Shown: positions 55,842-64,000 of the stretch, in pieces
Layout of the letters: the number at the start of each line of letters is the position of its first letter
Position numbering within the stretch: the first letter of the stretch is position 1
From: Roseibium sp. HPY-6
GTDB taxonomy: Bacteria; Pseudomonadota; Alphaproteobacteria; Rhizobiales; Stappiaceae
Direction: 5' to 3'
Assembly (NCBI RefSeq): GCF_040530035.1
Contig: NZ_JBEWCD010000003.1
Location: forward strand, 1 to 64,000
Length of the DNA stretch: 64,000 bases
Translations under genes and position numbers: made by a program
The notes under the pieces: generated by a model
The model's input: the letters and a program-made list of their open reading frames with translations, nothing else
Told to the model about the DNA's origin: nothing
Database searches by the model: none

Positions 55842-56075
55842 GCTTAAAAACAGCGGATCCGTAACAAACTGGGGAGACTTACTGATTCTTACATTGAATC
55901 AACTGAGCGAAATTAAATCAAGAATGAGATGAATCTATCCAGAAACAATGTAACCGGTTTGGCAAATGTCCACACCAAAACTAGATTAAATTTAGAACCA
56001 ATTTTCAGAAAGACGGGCTGATTGATTGATATAAATATATGACTTTCGTGAATGAATTGGACGCTGCCGTGGTGT

Positions 56076-56978
56076 TCATCTGGCGGATTTGAGCGGGTTG
56101 CTCCCAAACTCTTCACCGATCCAGTTCAAGAACGCCTCCGAGGCCGGCATCTGGGCGTGCGCGGATGGCGGGAAAAGAAAGTAAGCTTCGGCAAGTGGCG
56201 CTGAATGCTGAAACGGTCTTGCCAGCGACCCGTCTTCCAGAAGATCCCGCACCAGCAGGTCATGCGCCATAGACAGCCCGGCCCCTCGCATGGCTGCCGC
56301 AATGGCAATGACGTAAGTCGACGCCAGGTTAACCTCGTCATCGCGATGAAAGGTCTCTCCCCTTGTCTTATACCACGTACTCCATGTGGCCGTCGTGCCT
56401 GCGCAGTCGAATAGCTTTGCGGTTTCAAGGTCTGGAGCGCCCTCTTGATAGTCCGGCGAGCACACCGGAAAGCACCTGTCCGTCGCCAGGCACCTTGCGG
56501 TAGCGGACATCTCTTCCGGACGGCCGAAGCGAATCTCGATCGTCGCGTTTGAGGCGTGGCGCTCCGGATCCCAGATCGGCGTCACGATGTTCAGGACAAG
56601 CCAGGGATATGCCTCATAAAGCTGTTTCAGTCTCGGTGCGAGCCAGAAGACAGAAAATGCCATGTTGCATTGAAGTGTGAGATTGGTTCCCTTGTCCGCG
56701 CCAATGAACGCCTGCGTGCTGCTGGCAATGAGATCAAAGGCCTCGCGCAGGCTCGGCAGGTAGTTGCCGCCATCCTCTGTCAGCTCCAGTGCCCGTGTCT
56801 TCCTTAAAAAGAGATCCCGGCCGAGATAGGATTCAAGGCTTCGCACGTGCTGACTGACCGCTGACTGGGTCAAATGAAGTTCAGCTGCCGCACGCGTGAA
56901 ACTGAGGTGTCGCGCCGAGGCTTCAAAAGCCCTCAGCCAGGTCAGGGGAGGCAAGTTGGACTGTGACATTGGACGCAT
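56076..56978 (-). CDS. LysR family transcriptional regulator (GcvA-like)
   Basis: Predicted regulator of the divergent aldolase/desaturase/ferredoxin genes. The 300 residues begin LPPLTWLRAFEASARHLSFTRAAAELHLTQSAVSQHVRSLE (in parts), a winged helix typical of the GcvA group, followed by a periplasmic-binding-protein-like effector domain. I chose the ATG giving MRPMSQSNL; another is 3 codons downstream, and neither has a strong ribosome site. A 17-bp palindrome with a T-N11-A core lies just upstream. Confidence 0.9.
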   Translation of the reverse strand: MRPMSQSNLPPLTWLRAFEASARHLSFTRAAAELHLTQSAVSQHVRSLESYLGRDLFLRKTRALELTEDGGNYLPSLREAFDLIASSTQAFIGADKGTNLTLQCNMAFSVFWLAPRLKQLYEAYPWLVLNIVTPIWDPERHASNATIEIRFGRPEEMSATARCLATDRCFPVCSPDYQEGAPDLETAKLFDCAGTTATWSTWYKTRGETFHRDDEVNLASTYVIAIAAAMRGAGLSMAHDLLVRDLLEDGSLARPFQHSAPLAEAYFLFPPSAHAQMPASEAFLNWIGEEFGSNPLKSAR

Positions 56979-56986
56979 AACCCATG

Positions 56987-57003
56987 CATTAATTTTCTTA
57001 ATG
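56987..57003. promoter_or_regulatory. Candidate LysR operator
   Basis: CATTAA-TTTTC-TTAATG, a perfect inverted repeat with 6-bp arms. It contains T-N11-A (T56989, A57001), the LysR box pattern. It lies 9 bp from the LysR start and 78 bp from the aldolase start, in the 102-bp divergent gap. Confidence 0.6.
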
Positions 57004-57080
57004 TCATAACTTCGAATCGATTGATTGTCAGCATCCTTAAAGCTTGAGAGGATGCGGGAACCGGACCAGGGAGACGTGAC

Positions 57081-57836
57081 ATGTTGCAGATCGCCGAAAA
57101 CAGCAATCTCACCCACTGGCAGGAGCGCGTCGATATGGCAGCGGCGTTCCGCTGGACCGCGCGGCTGAATATGCACGAGGCTGTCGCCAACCATTTCAGC
57201 CTTGCCGTCAATGACGACGGCACACAGTTCCTGATGAACCCCAACCAGATGCATTTCAGCCGCATCAAGGCCTCGGACATGTTGCTTCTCGATGCAAACG
57301 ATCCGTCGACCATGGAAGGCCCGGACGCACCAGACCCGACGGCCTGGGGCCTCCATGGATCCATTCATCGGCTGTGCCCGCACGCGCGCTGCGTCATGCA
57401 TGTGCATTCGATCCATGCCACGGTTCTGGCGTGCCTGAAGGACAGCACCCTGCCTCCGATCGATCAGAATGCGGCGACTTTCTACGGGCGTCAGGTCGTC
57501 GATGAGGGTTATGGCGGGCTTGCCTTTGACGATGAAGGGGCGCGCTGCGCTGCGCTGCTGACTGACCCGAAGGTCAAGACAATGATCATGGGCAACCACG
57601 GCGTCCTGATTATCGGCGACACGGTCGGCGACACGTTCAACCGTCTCTTCTATTTCGAACGCGCTGCCGAAACCTATATCCGCGCCCTGCAGACGGGACA
57701 GCCGCTGAGGATACTTCCGCATGATATTGCCGAGAAGACGGCACAGGAGCTTGAAGACTATCCGGGTCAGTCGGAACGCCATCTGAATGAGCTCAAAGCC
57801 ATTCTCGACAGCGAAAACTCCGACTACGCGAGCTGA
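57081..57836 (+). CDS. Class II aldolase/adducin family protein
   Basis: Zinc-dependent lyase-like protein of 251 residues. Metal ligands H107 and H109 (HVHSIH) and the later NHG histidine are present. The position where sugar-phosphate aldolases carry the catalytic Glu reads TAWGLHGSIH, so the usual SSE motif is missing; it is probably a decarboxylase or non-classical member rather than a fuculose-phosphate aldolase. It is first in a tight run, 2 bp before the desaturase gene, and divergent from LysR. Confidence 0.88.
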   Translation: MLQIAENSNLTHWQERVDMAAAFRWTARLNMHEAVANHFSLAVNDDGTQFLMNPNQMHFSRIKASDMLLLDANDPSTMEGPDAPDPTAWGLHGSIHRLCPHARCVMHVHSIHATVLACLKDSTLPPIDQNAATFYGRQVVDEGYGGLAFDDEGARCAALLTDPKVKTMIMGNHGVLIIGDTVGDTFNRLFYFERAAETYIRALQTGQPLRILPHDIAEKTAQELEDYPGQSERHLNELKAILDSENSDYAS

Positions 57837-57838
57837 AG

Positions 57839-58870
57839 GTGCCCGACTACGTGCCGACAAATGCGGCTTCCTCGGGTGTCCGCCTGGACAAGAAGGCGCT
57901 CAAGTCCATTGCCGCCCGCTCAGACCGGCCAGGCTTGATCTATCTTGCCCAATGGTTCTGCGGACTTGTCCTGACTGGCGCGTTGGTCTGGTGGACGCTC
58001 GGCACTTTGTGGGTCTGGCCCGCCATGCTCATTCACGGAATCCTTCTGACTGTCCCGAGCTACGCCATGAGCCACGAAACGGCGCACGGCACCGCCTTTC
58101 GCACCAGATGGCTGAATGAGACCGTCTTGTGGATCACATCGCTTATCTACATGGAAGAACCGCTTCATCGCCGCTACACGCACACCAATCACCACACCCA
58201 CACCTGGCACGTCGGCAAGGACAGCCAGATGCCTTTCGATACGCCAATGGGATTTGGCGGGTGGCTGACAGAAATTGCCGGCCTCGGGCTGCTGCGTTTT
58301 CACGCCGCCGCATTCGTGAACCTGGCGGTCAAGCGCTACACCGACACGATCAAAATGGTGACACCGGATCCTGGAGAACTGTCCAGGATGACCCGGAACG
58401 CGCGGATCATGCTGGCAATCTATGCACTGATCGCAGCAGCCCCGTTCTTCGGTGTCTGGTGGCCGGTCTTGTTCCTGGTGTTGCCGCGTATTCTGGGAGC
58501 ACCGGTCATGCTCCTGTTCACCCTGGTGCAACATGTCGAACTTCAGGAGAACTCGCCCTCGATCCTTGAAAGCACGCGGTCCTTTCGGGGCGGGCCGATT
58601 GCCAATTTCCTCTACATGAACATGAGCCATCATGTGGAACACCATCTTTATCCGCAGGTTCCCTTTCATGCCCTGCCCGCGCTATCGCAGGCGGTGAAGG
58701 ATCAGATCCCTGACCCTGACCCGGGCTTCTTGCGGACCAACTGGGAAGTTCTGGTGGTCACGGTCCGCCGGTCGCTCGGTTTGTCTACCCGGGCGACCAG
58801 CATCCGGCAGGCGCCACACATGATCACCGACGGTGGCGCTATCCAGCGCGTTGCACGGCGCACCATGTAA
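57839..58870 (+). CDS. Fatty acid desaturase-family di-iron hydroxylase (MocD-like)
   Basis: Integral membrane di-iron oxygenase of 343 residues. Three histidine boxes are complete: HETAH at 79-83, HTNHHTH at 115-121, and HHVEHH at 264-269, with an extra His in VQHVEL. Membrane helices lie around 33-72, 95-105 and 188-232. It starts with GTG 2 bp after the aldolase stop. The Rieske ferredoxin after it is the obvious electron donor. This pairing resembles MocD/MocE of rhizopine degradation more than a lipid desaturase, but the substrate is not known. Confidence 0.88.
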   Translation: MPDYVPTNAASSGVRLDKKALKSIAARSDRPGLIYLAQWFCGLVLTGALVWWTLGTLWVWPAMLIHGILLTVPSYAMSHETAHGTAFRTRWLNETVLWITSLIYMEEPLHRRYTHTNHHTHTWHVGKDSQMPFDTPMGFGGWLTEIAGLGLLRFHAAAFVNLAVKRYTDTIKMVTPDPGELSRMTRNARIMLAIYALIAAAPFFGVWWPVLFLVLPRILGAPVMLLFTLVQHVELQENSPSILESTRSFRGGPIANFLYMNMSHHVEHHLYPQVPFHALPALSQAVKDQIPDPDPGFLRTNWEVLVVTVRRSLGLSTRATSIRQAPHMITDGGAIQRVARRTM

Positions 58871-58923
58871 CCGAAACCGGTACTCGACCGTCTGACCGCA
58901 CGCCAGAAATGTGAAGGACCCCC

Positions 58924-59238
58924 ATGACCACCTGGATCGACGCCTGTGCCACCGGTGATATAGACAAGGAAGATCTGATCGCTTGGACCCACAACGGAAA
59001 GCGGCTCGCGATCTACAACACGGAAGAGGGTTTCTTCGCAACGGACCTGATGTGCACGCATGAGGACGAAAGCCTCGAAGAAGGGCTTGTGATCGACTGT
59101 GTCATCGAATGCCCATTGCATGGCGGCCGCTTCGACATCAAAACCGGCAGGGCATTGTCCGCTCCGGTCAACACCGATCTGACGACCTATCCGGTCAAGG
59201 TGAAAAACGGACGCGTGCTTGTTCTCCTGGCAGAGTGA
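58924..59238 (+). CDS. Rieske [2Fe-2S] ferredoxin (MocE-like)
   Basis: Small soluble electron carrier of 104 residues. The Rieske ligands are C44-T-H46 and C63-P-L-H66. AHG-type loop residues follow (GGRFDIKTG). It lies 53 bp downstream of the di-iron hydroxylase gene and probably hands it electrons. A reductase is not in the immediate operon; the MocF-like reductase at 32.2-33.4 kb is a candidate. Confidence 0.93.
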   Translation: MTTWIDACATGDIDKEDLIAWTHNGKRLAIYNTEEGFFATDLMCTHEDESLEEGLVIDCVIECPLHGGRFDIKTGRALSAPVNTDLTTYPVKVKNGRVLVLLAE

Positions 59239-59442
59239 AAACGCAACGACTGTCAGGCAACAGCTGACTTAATCGGGTTCAAAGGGATTTACCGGACAGG
59301 CTGAGAAGCCTCTCAGATGCAGGTCCGCAATGCCGCCTCAGAGAAATCAAGCTGGCCTGAAGCTCAGTTCTTTTGGCGACTTTCATCTCCGGGCGAATTA
59401 ATCATAGTATTGACTGCCGATTCCAAGATCACCGGACGTGAC

Positions 59443-59931
59443 ATGCACAAGATCCTGATACCCGTAGACGGTTCCATCCACTCGATGAAAGCACTGAGGA
59501 TCGCTTCGGATTTGGCCGCCAAGTATCAGGGCCGCCTTTATATTTGTCATGTTCTGCTTAGGGGAAAGGATGCCAACGACCTGATGGCATTGGATATTTC
59601 CAGCCAGTTCGACAAGCCGTTGCACCAGATCCTGAACAAGGCGATCTCGGCAAATCTTGGACCGGCTCCAGACAAGATACTGCACAAGATCGGCCAGATA
59701 ATCCTCGATCACTTCGCCGAAAAGGCATCAAGCCATGGCATCGCGTTTGAAACCATGGACATCCTGGACGGGAAACCGGCGGACGAGATCCTCAAAGTGC
59801 TGGAAGAAATCGAAGCAGGCACAATCGTCATGGGCACCCGCGGGGTAACGCATTCGGAAAGCTCGACATTCGGCAGCGTCTCCCAGGAGATCTTCAACCG
59901 CGCCAACTGCACCTGCATTTCCGTGAAATAA
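59443..59931 (+). CDS. Universal stress protein (UspA family)
   Basis: Nucleotide-binding stress protein of 162 residues. MHKILIPVDGSIHSMKALRIA opens the fold and GTIVMGTRGVTHSESSTFGSVSQEIFNRANC gives the ATP-binding loop with the G-2x-G-9x-G(S/T)-like pattern. I chose the ATG at 59443, the family start; a longer frame begins 42 codons upstream without conservation. It lies 204 bp after the ferredoxin gene, and need not be in the same transcript. Confidence 0.9.
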   Translation: MHKILIPVDGSIHSMKALRIASDLAAKYQGRLYICHVLLRGKDANDLMALDISSQFDKPLHQILNKAISANLGPAPDKILHKIGQIILDHFAEKASSHGIAFETMDILDGKPADEILKVLEEIEAGTIVMGTRGVTHSESSTFGSVSQEIFNRANCTCISVK

Positions 59932-60048
59932 GCGCCCCGGCAACGAATGGCTGAAGCGAAAAAGCAACCCCTTCGGCACGCTCTTGCAAGCCATGTCTCC
60001 GGTGCAATCCGTTCGCGCCTATGCCTTCGGGCAGGACAATTCTGAAAC

Positions 60049-60124
60049 TGGTGCCGCTGATAGGACTCGAACCTACGACCCCATCATTACGAATGACGTG
60101 CTCTACCAACTGAGCTACAGCGGC
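60049..60124 (-). tRNA. tRNA-Thr (anticodon CGU)
   Basis: A 76-nt cloverleaf on the minus strand: 7-bp acceptor GCCGCTG/CAGCGGC, D-arm GCTCAGTTGGTAGAGC, anticodon stem CGTCA/TGATG around loop TTCGTAA, T-arm GTAGGTTCGAGTCCTAT, and an encoded 3' CCA. Anticodon CGU reads ACG (Thr). It lies alone between uspA and hemY. Confidence 0.96.
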
Positions 60125-60318
60125 GTATCCTGAAAGTCAGGTCGGCGTGCTTGGTGCCCGCCCGCTCGATGCGTATCGAGTGGGCCGCTAATTACCGGAG
60201 CTTGGCGTCAGATGCAAGAGCCTTCACGCAGCTTCGTGCTTGAAGACCACATCTTGTGCTGTACGAAATCCGGCATCCTCGTAGAGATCAGCCAACGGCG
60301 CAAAATCGGCCCTTCGAC

Positions 60319-62280
60319 TCAGTTGAAAAAGCGTGGGCGAGAGGCCTTTGCGGACTTTTCTTTCTCATCATCGTCCGTGCCAGGATCGTCCGGCATGCGC
60401 TTGAGCGGAAACTGGATCGGTCCGTCAGAATCGTCAACGGCTTCGGCCTTGCCGTTTTCTGCTTTCTTGTCACCGGCCTTTTCCTCAGAGAGCTCCCCGC
60501 CGGAGGCCTCCGGCTCCGATCCTTCCTTCTTCGGTTCGGTACCTTCCCCGCTCTCAGTCTCGGAAGAATCGGTCTTTGCGTCTGCCTTTTTGTCATCAGC
60601 AGCGGCTTGTTTGTCCGTCTCCGCTGCCTTTGCAGTATCCGTTTTCGCCACGTCCTTCGCGGGTTCAGGGCTGGTCGCCTTCGGCGCCCCGTCAGGAAGA
60701 TCGCTCAAAGCGGGACTGAAGCGCACGTCATCCGTTGTTCCCTCAAAGCCGTGCTTTGAGCTCGTGTCCTTTGCGGGCGCAGTGCCGGCCGGCATTGCAT
60801 CGCTTGAGGCTGTTGGAGCCGGCTTGGTCTCGGCTTTGACTGGTTCGGCTTTCAGGTCAACAGTCTTCGGCTCGTCTGCAACCGCGTCGGCAGACGGCTC
60901 TGCGGGTGCGGGCTCTTCGGATGCCGCAGATGGAACCGCGGCGGGCAGGACCGGTGCCTCGAACAGGCTGTCTTCGACAAGTTCTCCCTGCTCGTCCAAA
61001 CCAGAGGTCGGAATGCTCCACTGGAACGCATCCAGTTTTCCAGTCACGGGTGACACGGGTTGCCATTCCGCTGACACGATGCCGTCTGCAATCCAGGCCT
61101 TGTCCTGGGGCGCTTTCACCGCCCTGGACAGCCAATCGCGCATGCGGCCTTTGTCGCCGTGCTCGGCTTCTTCAAGCTCGGCCATCAGCAGGAATGCACC
61201 GCGTGTCGGCTCGGACTGCAACAGCTTTTTCAGGTGCGTGCGCGCGTCCTGGAATTCGCGCGCCTCGAGCGCGGCCCGGGCAACAGCGATTGCTCCCTCA
61301 GGCGTATTGGCGCGCTGCGCTGACAAGGATTTGACGCGTTTCAGCCGGTCGACAGCAGAATCTCCCGTGCGAACATGTGCGTAGGTTTCGGCAAGCTCCG
61401 GGTGAGGAGAAAGCCGCCAGGTTGCCTCGAGAACCTTTGCCGCCTTTCGGATATCGCCTCTACGCGTTGCAAGACGCGACGTCAAAACGGCGGCCGGAAC
61501 AAGGTCGAGCGCCAGTCCATGCGCTTCCTTGGCCAGCGAATAGGCGCGTTCCGGTTCGCCGCCCTCAAGCTTTTGGGCAAGGGCAGTCAAAATTACGGCG
61601 CGCTGCCGACGATAGGCCTTTTTGTCCAGAAGTTTGGCAGCATAATTGCGCTCCAGCGTCTTGAGGGCTTCGTCCCAATGGTGCGCAACTGCCTGGTAGC
61701 CGAGAACCGCCTTGCCGGCCCATTCGAGCCCGGGCGATGTTTTGGCAGCCTCTTCAGCATAGTGTCTTGCGGCAACAGGCTCCCTTTGGCGCTCCGCCTC
61801 AACGAAGAGACCGTGCAACCCGAGCGCTTTGGTTTCCGGGTCGTCCAGCATGGCTTCGAACCGCTGACGGGCCTCATCATCCTTGCCAGCGAGCTGTGCG
61901 GTCTGCGCCAGGAGAAGTTTGGCGGCAGGTTCCTCGGCCAGCAGCCGGTCAGCATCCAGACCATAGCGCCGTGCCAGTTTCGCATTTCCCGTTCCAAGCG
62001 CGATCAGTCCGTGGGACAGAGCCTCATAACCTTTATCCTTGCGGCGGCGCTTGAAGAAACGATTGGCGATCTGTGGTGATTTCAAAATCACGCGAACCAC
62101 CCACACTGCGAACAGGAACACTGCCAGCAATATGCCAACCACCAGCGCGACAATCACCGGCGGCTGTTCCCAAACATACCCGTTCCAGCTCACGGATATC
62201 GTGCCCGGCAGGTCCGCCATCCAGGCAAAGCCCAATGCCAGCAGGAACAGCAGCAAAAAGAAGAAAAAGACGCGGATCAT
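60319..62280 (-). CDS. HemY-N domain heme biosynthesis-associated protein
   Basis: Membrane protein of 653 residues with two N-terminal helices (about 2-21 and 40-64), a HemY_N region, and TPR-like helical repeats (about 95-420). The last 220 residues are low complexity: acidic with runs of Ala, Glu, Lys and Asp. Members lie beside heme genes and the mitofilin gene and are named HemY, but their direct role in heme synthesis is unclear. I start at the ATG at 62280, 9 nt after GGGAG. It is 77 bp after the mitofilin-like gene on the same strand. Confidence 0.88.
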   Translation of the reverse strand: MIRVFFFFLLLFLLALGFAWMADLPGTISVSWNGYVWEQPPVIVALVVGILLAVFLFAVWVVRVILKSPQIANRFFKRRRKDKGYEALSHGLIALGTGNAKLARRYGLDADRLLAEEPAAKLLLAQTAQLAGKDDEARQRFEAMLDDPETKALGLHGLFVEAERQREPVAARHYAEEAAKTSPGLEWAGKAVLGYQAVAHHWDEALKTLERNYAAKLLDKKAYRRQRAVILTALAQKLEGGEPERAYSLAKEAHGLALDLVPAAVLTSRLATRRGDIRKAAKVLEATWRLSPHPELAETYAHVRTGDSAVDRLKRVKSLSAQRANTPEGAIAVARAALEAREFQDARTHLKKLLQSEPTRGAFLLMAELEEAEHGDKGRMRDWLSRAVKAPQDKAWIADGIVSAEWQPVSPVTGKLDAFQWSIPTSGLDEQGELVEDSLFEAPVLPAAVPSAASEEPAPAEPSADAVADEPKTVDLKAEPVKAETKPAPTASSDAMPAGTAPAKDTSSKHGFEGTTDDVRFSPALSDLPDGAPKATSPEPAKDVAKTDTAKAAETDKQAAADDKKADAKTDSSETESGEGTEPKKEGSEPEASGGELSEEKAGDKKAENGKAEAVDDSDGPIQFPLKRMPDDPGTDDDEKEKSAKASRPRFFN

Positions 62281-62357
62281 GAAGCTTGCTCCCAAGCGTC
62301 GCCGGGCGGATCCGGCTCAAAAATCAACTGCGCGATCACCATAAAACCGGTTGCCGC

Positions 62358-64000
62358 TTAACTGTCGTTCGCAGCAAGTGCATTCAGCACTTCCTGTGAA
62401 GCCTTGTCGGTCAGACTGTCGACTTCGACGCGCGCCTGGGCGCGGGCGATCCATTCACTACCGGCAGCCTTTGCAGCATCAGGCAAGTCCTGATACGCCG
62501 AAATGGCGCCTTCCAGATTGCCGTTGGAGACAGCATTCTCCATGCGCCGCAAAGAGGCTTCCGGGCCCGTGCCGTCGGCATCGCCAGGTCCCCTGACAGC
62601 CACAATCGACCGCGCGCTCGCAAGCAGACTGTTCAGGACGTCCTCAGAATGATCAGGTTCTGAGAATGTCTGATAGATCTCGCGCGCAACAGGAGGGAAC
62701 TGGGCGATCAGGACAGACACCGGTTCAACGCCTGTCTTGGCGTGAGCTTCAAGCGCCTTGACATCGATGTCGGACGGCAGCCCCGCCTTTACCGCAGCAA
62801 GTTCCGTTTCATAGGGACGACCCGAGTCGACGGCCGACTTGAGTGCGGAGACAGACAGCGCGCGCGCTGCAACCTCACGGGCAGTGGCATCCCCCATTGT
62901 GCTTTCGACATGCTGCAATCGCTTCGAGATCGCATCAAGTTCCGCCCGGATTGTCTCAAGCGCCGCGGTGTTGGCAGCCCCCACCGAATTGATGTCGGAA
63001 GACAGGCTGGACAGGGTTTCCGTTGCCCGCGCCTGGCTGTCCGCCAGCGTTTTGAGCGATACGTCTGATGTCGATACGGCGGTCTGCGCCGCCTTGGCGG
63101 TGGCTTCCGCGTTTTGCAGCCGGTTTTCAACGTCTGCGAACTGGGTCTTCAATCCGCTCATCTCGGTTTCCAGACCGGATACGGAGCCCGACAGCGTGTC
63201 AGCCGTGCTTGTCGTCGATGTGGCTTCGCTTTCAAGCTTGGAGAGCCTGTCTTCCAGAGGCGTCAGATCGACAGCGGACTGCTGCGAAGACGCTGATTCC
63301 AGCGCGTCGATCCGCGTTTCAAGAGGCTCGAGATTGACAGAGCCAGCGGCGCCGCCGGCGCCTGCAGTCGAGGCGACATCGCTTCGCAGGGTCGCAATGT
63401 CCTCTTTCAGGGCATCGATCGCAGGCGTGACATCGGCGGATGCGGAAGAGACCGCATTTTGAATATCATTCTCAAGCGATGTCACCTTGGCTTCAAGTGC
63501 TGACAACGCCTGCCCTGAAGACTGATCCGTCGCCGAGGCGCCGACTTCCTCAAGTTTTTGCTCAAGGTCCGAGATTTTCCGTTCTGCAGCGGACAAGGCA
63601 CCGGCAAGCTCTTGATCCTGCTCAGGCGTCAACTTGAGAATTCCGGCCTGGTGAAGTCCGAAACCACCCCCAAGGACAATGATGCCGCCAATGACCGCAG
63701 CGATCAAAACGCCGAATGCACCGACACCGCCGCGCTCCTGGGCAGCCGGCGGATTTGAAAACGTCGAGGAAGAGGATGGCCTGGAGGACGGCGCGGCAGT
63801 TTTGGAAGCGGATGCGCTGCCAGAACTCGCCGGCTTGGAGGAAGAGGAAGATGTCGGCCCCGGTTTTGGTGTCGCACTGGAACTTGCGCTTGAGGTCGCG
63901 GACCGCGGACTGGTTGAGGTTGACGAAGGTCCCGCTGTTGTCCGGGCGCTGCTGGAAGACGATGCGGCCGTTGGAGAGGACGATGAGGCCGGGCTACTCT
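62358..64000 (-). CDS. Mitofilin-like protein, partial (5' end beyond window)
   Basis: The frame is open to the window edge, so the N-terminus is missing. From the edge it encodes about 95 residues of Ser/Ala/Thr/Pro-rich low complexity, then one membrane helix (GAFGVLIAAVIGGIIVLGG), a long coiled coil with heptads such as LEQKLEEV, LEAKVTSLE and LESEATS, and a conserved C-terminal region (KSAVDSGRPYETEL, VAREIYQTF, SLRRMENAVSNGNLEGA). That order matches alphaproteobacterial mitofilin (MICOS Mic60 relative), which shapes inner-membrane invaginations. The TTG at 63707 is inside the gene, not its start. It is co-directional with the HemY-N gene. Confidence 0.88.
   Translation of the reverse strand, partial: SSPASSSSPTAASSSSSARTTAGPSSTSTSPRSATSSASSSATPKPGPTSSSSSKPASSGSASASKTAAPSSRPSSSSTFSNPPAAQERGGVGAFGVLIAAVIGGIIVLGGGFGLHQAGILKLTPEQDQELAGALSAAERKISDLEQKLEEVGASATDQSSGQALSALEAKVTSLENDIQNAVSSASADVTPAIDALKEDIATLRSDVASTAGAGGAAGSVNLEPLETRIDALESASSQQSAVDLTPLEDRLSKLESEATSTTSTADTLSGSVSGLETEMSGLKTQFADVENRLQNAEATAKAAQTAVSTSDVSLKTLADSQARATETLSSLSSDINSVGAANTAALETIRAELDAISKRLQHVESTMGDATAREVAARALSVSALKSAVDSGRPYETELAAVKAGLPSDIDVKALEAHAKTGVEPVSVLIAQFPPVAREIYQTFSEPDHSEDVLNSLLASARSIVAVRGPGDADGTGPEASLRRMENAVSNGNLEGAISAYQDLPDAAKAAGSEWIARAQARVEVDSLTDKASQEVLNALAANDS

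Noticed and set aside
56979..57860. 294 in-frame codons upstream of the LysR start
   Set aside because: They are antisense to the aldolase-like gene and not LysR-like; the winged helix begins only after the ATG at 56978.
60212..61384. A 390-codon Ser/Ala-rich open frame on the plus strand
   Set aside because: It mirrors the low-complexity acidic tail of the HemY-N gene on the minus strand; the repeats come from that composition.
1..64000. CRISPR arrays, insertion sequences, integrases, phage genes
   Set aside because: No regularly spaced repeats, transposase or integrase motifs were seen in any frame.

Overview
This 64 kb window looks like ordinary chromosome from an alphaproteobacterium, most likely a marine Hyphomicrobiales member of the Stappia/Labrenzia/Roseibium kind. 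That placement is inferred from protein flavour and gene order, not from a marker search. Supporting signs are the lysC-ptsP-prfA-prmC order with ubiG divergent to lysC, a DUF4167 protein, DUF1178 next to a nitrilase, grxC and comF, a phasin, methylsuccinyl-CoA dehydrogenase of the ethylmalonyl-CoA pathway, and a HemY-N/mitofilin pair. Coding density is high. I see no prophage, insertion sequence, CRISPR array or integrase.

Layout. (1) 0.8-24.7 kb is housekeeping: an M23 murein peptidase, then leftward clpB, DUF4167, prmC, prfA, ptsP and lysC; rightward ubiG, an alpha/beta hydrolase and a phasin; leftward comF, grxC, nitrilase and DUF1178; a SAM methyltransferase; a lone Flp pilin, a MutT Nudix hydrolase, argJ and a parvulin; and secA. 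(2) 25-30 kb is a rightward envelope-glycan module: B12-type radical SAM enzyme, polyprenyl-phosphate glycosyltransferase, GtrA flippase-like protein and ArnT/GT39-like transferase. (3) 30-45 kb is mixed metabolism: a class III nucleotide cyclase, hydrolase, ferredoxin reductase, DMT exporter, YihY, methylsuccinyl-CoA dehydrogenase, an SLC13 transporter with glycerate kinase, infC starting at ATT, an RTX-repeat gene broken by a stop, and an oxidoreductase. (4) 45-55 kb holds PPK2 and then a TetR-led leucine-degradation operon. The operon carries both methylcrotonyl-CoA carboxylase subunits, an acyl-CoA synthetase, HMG-CoA lyase and an enoyl-CoA hydratase, with ASCH and macrodomain genes inserted between the carboxylase subunits. 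(5) 56-59 kb is a LysR-controlled set of class II aldolase-like protein, di-iron desaturase/hydroxylase and Rieske ferredoxin, resembling MocD/MocE. (6) 59-64 kb has a UspA protein, tRNA-Thr(CGU), HemY and a mitofilin-like protein cut by the window edge.

How the parts fit. The leucine operon would take 3-methylcrotonyl-CoA to acetyl-CoA and acetoacetate. A 14-bp perfect palindrome lies exactly between the -35 and -10 of the TetR promoter, which implies autorepression that also covers the operon. The aldolase/desaturase/ferredoxin set is the best candidate here for an uncharacterised catabolic system: it has its own LysR gene, a 17-bp palindrome in the divergent promoter gap, and a possible electron-transfer partner (the 32.2-33.4 kb reductase) elsewhere in the window. 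The other items most worth checking are the RTX gene with one in-frame TAA, the AUU start and leader hairpin of infC, and the radical SAM enzyme linked to lipid-linked sugar transfer.
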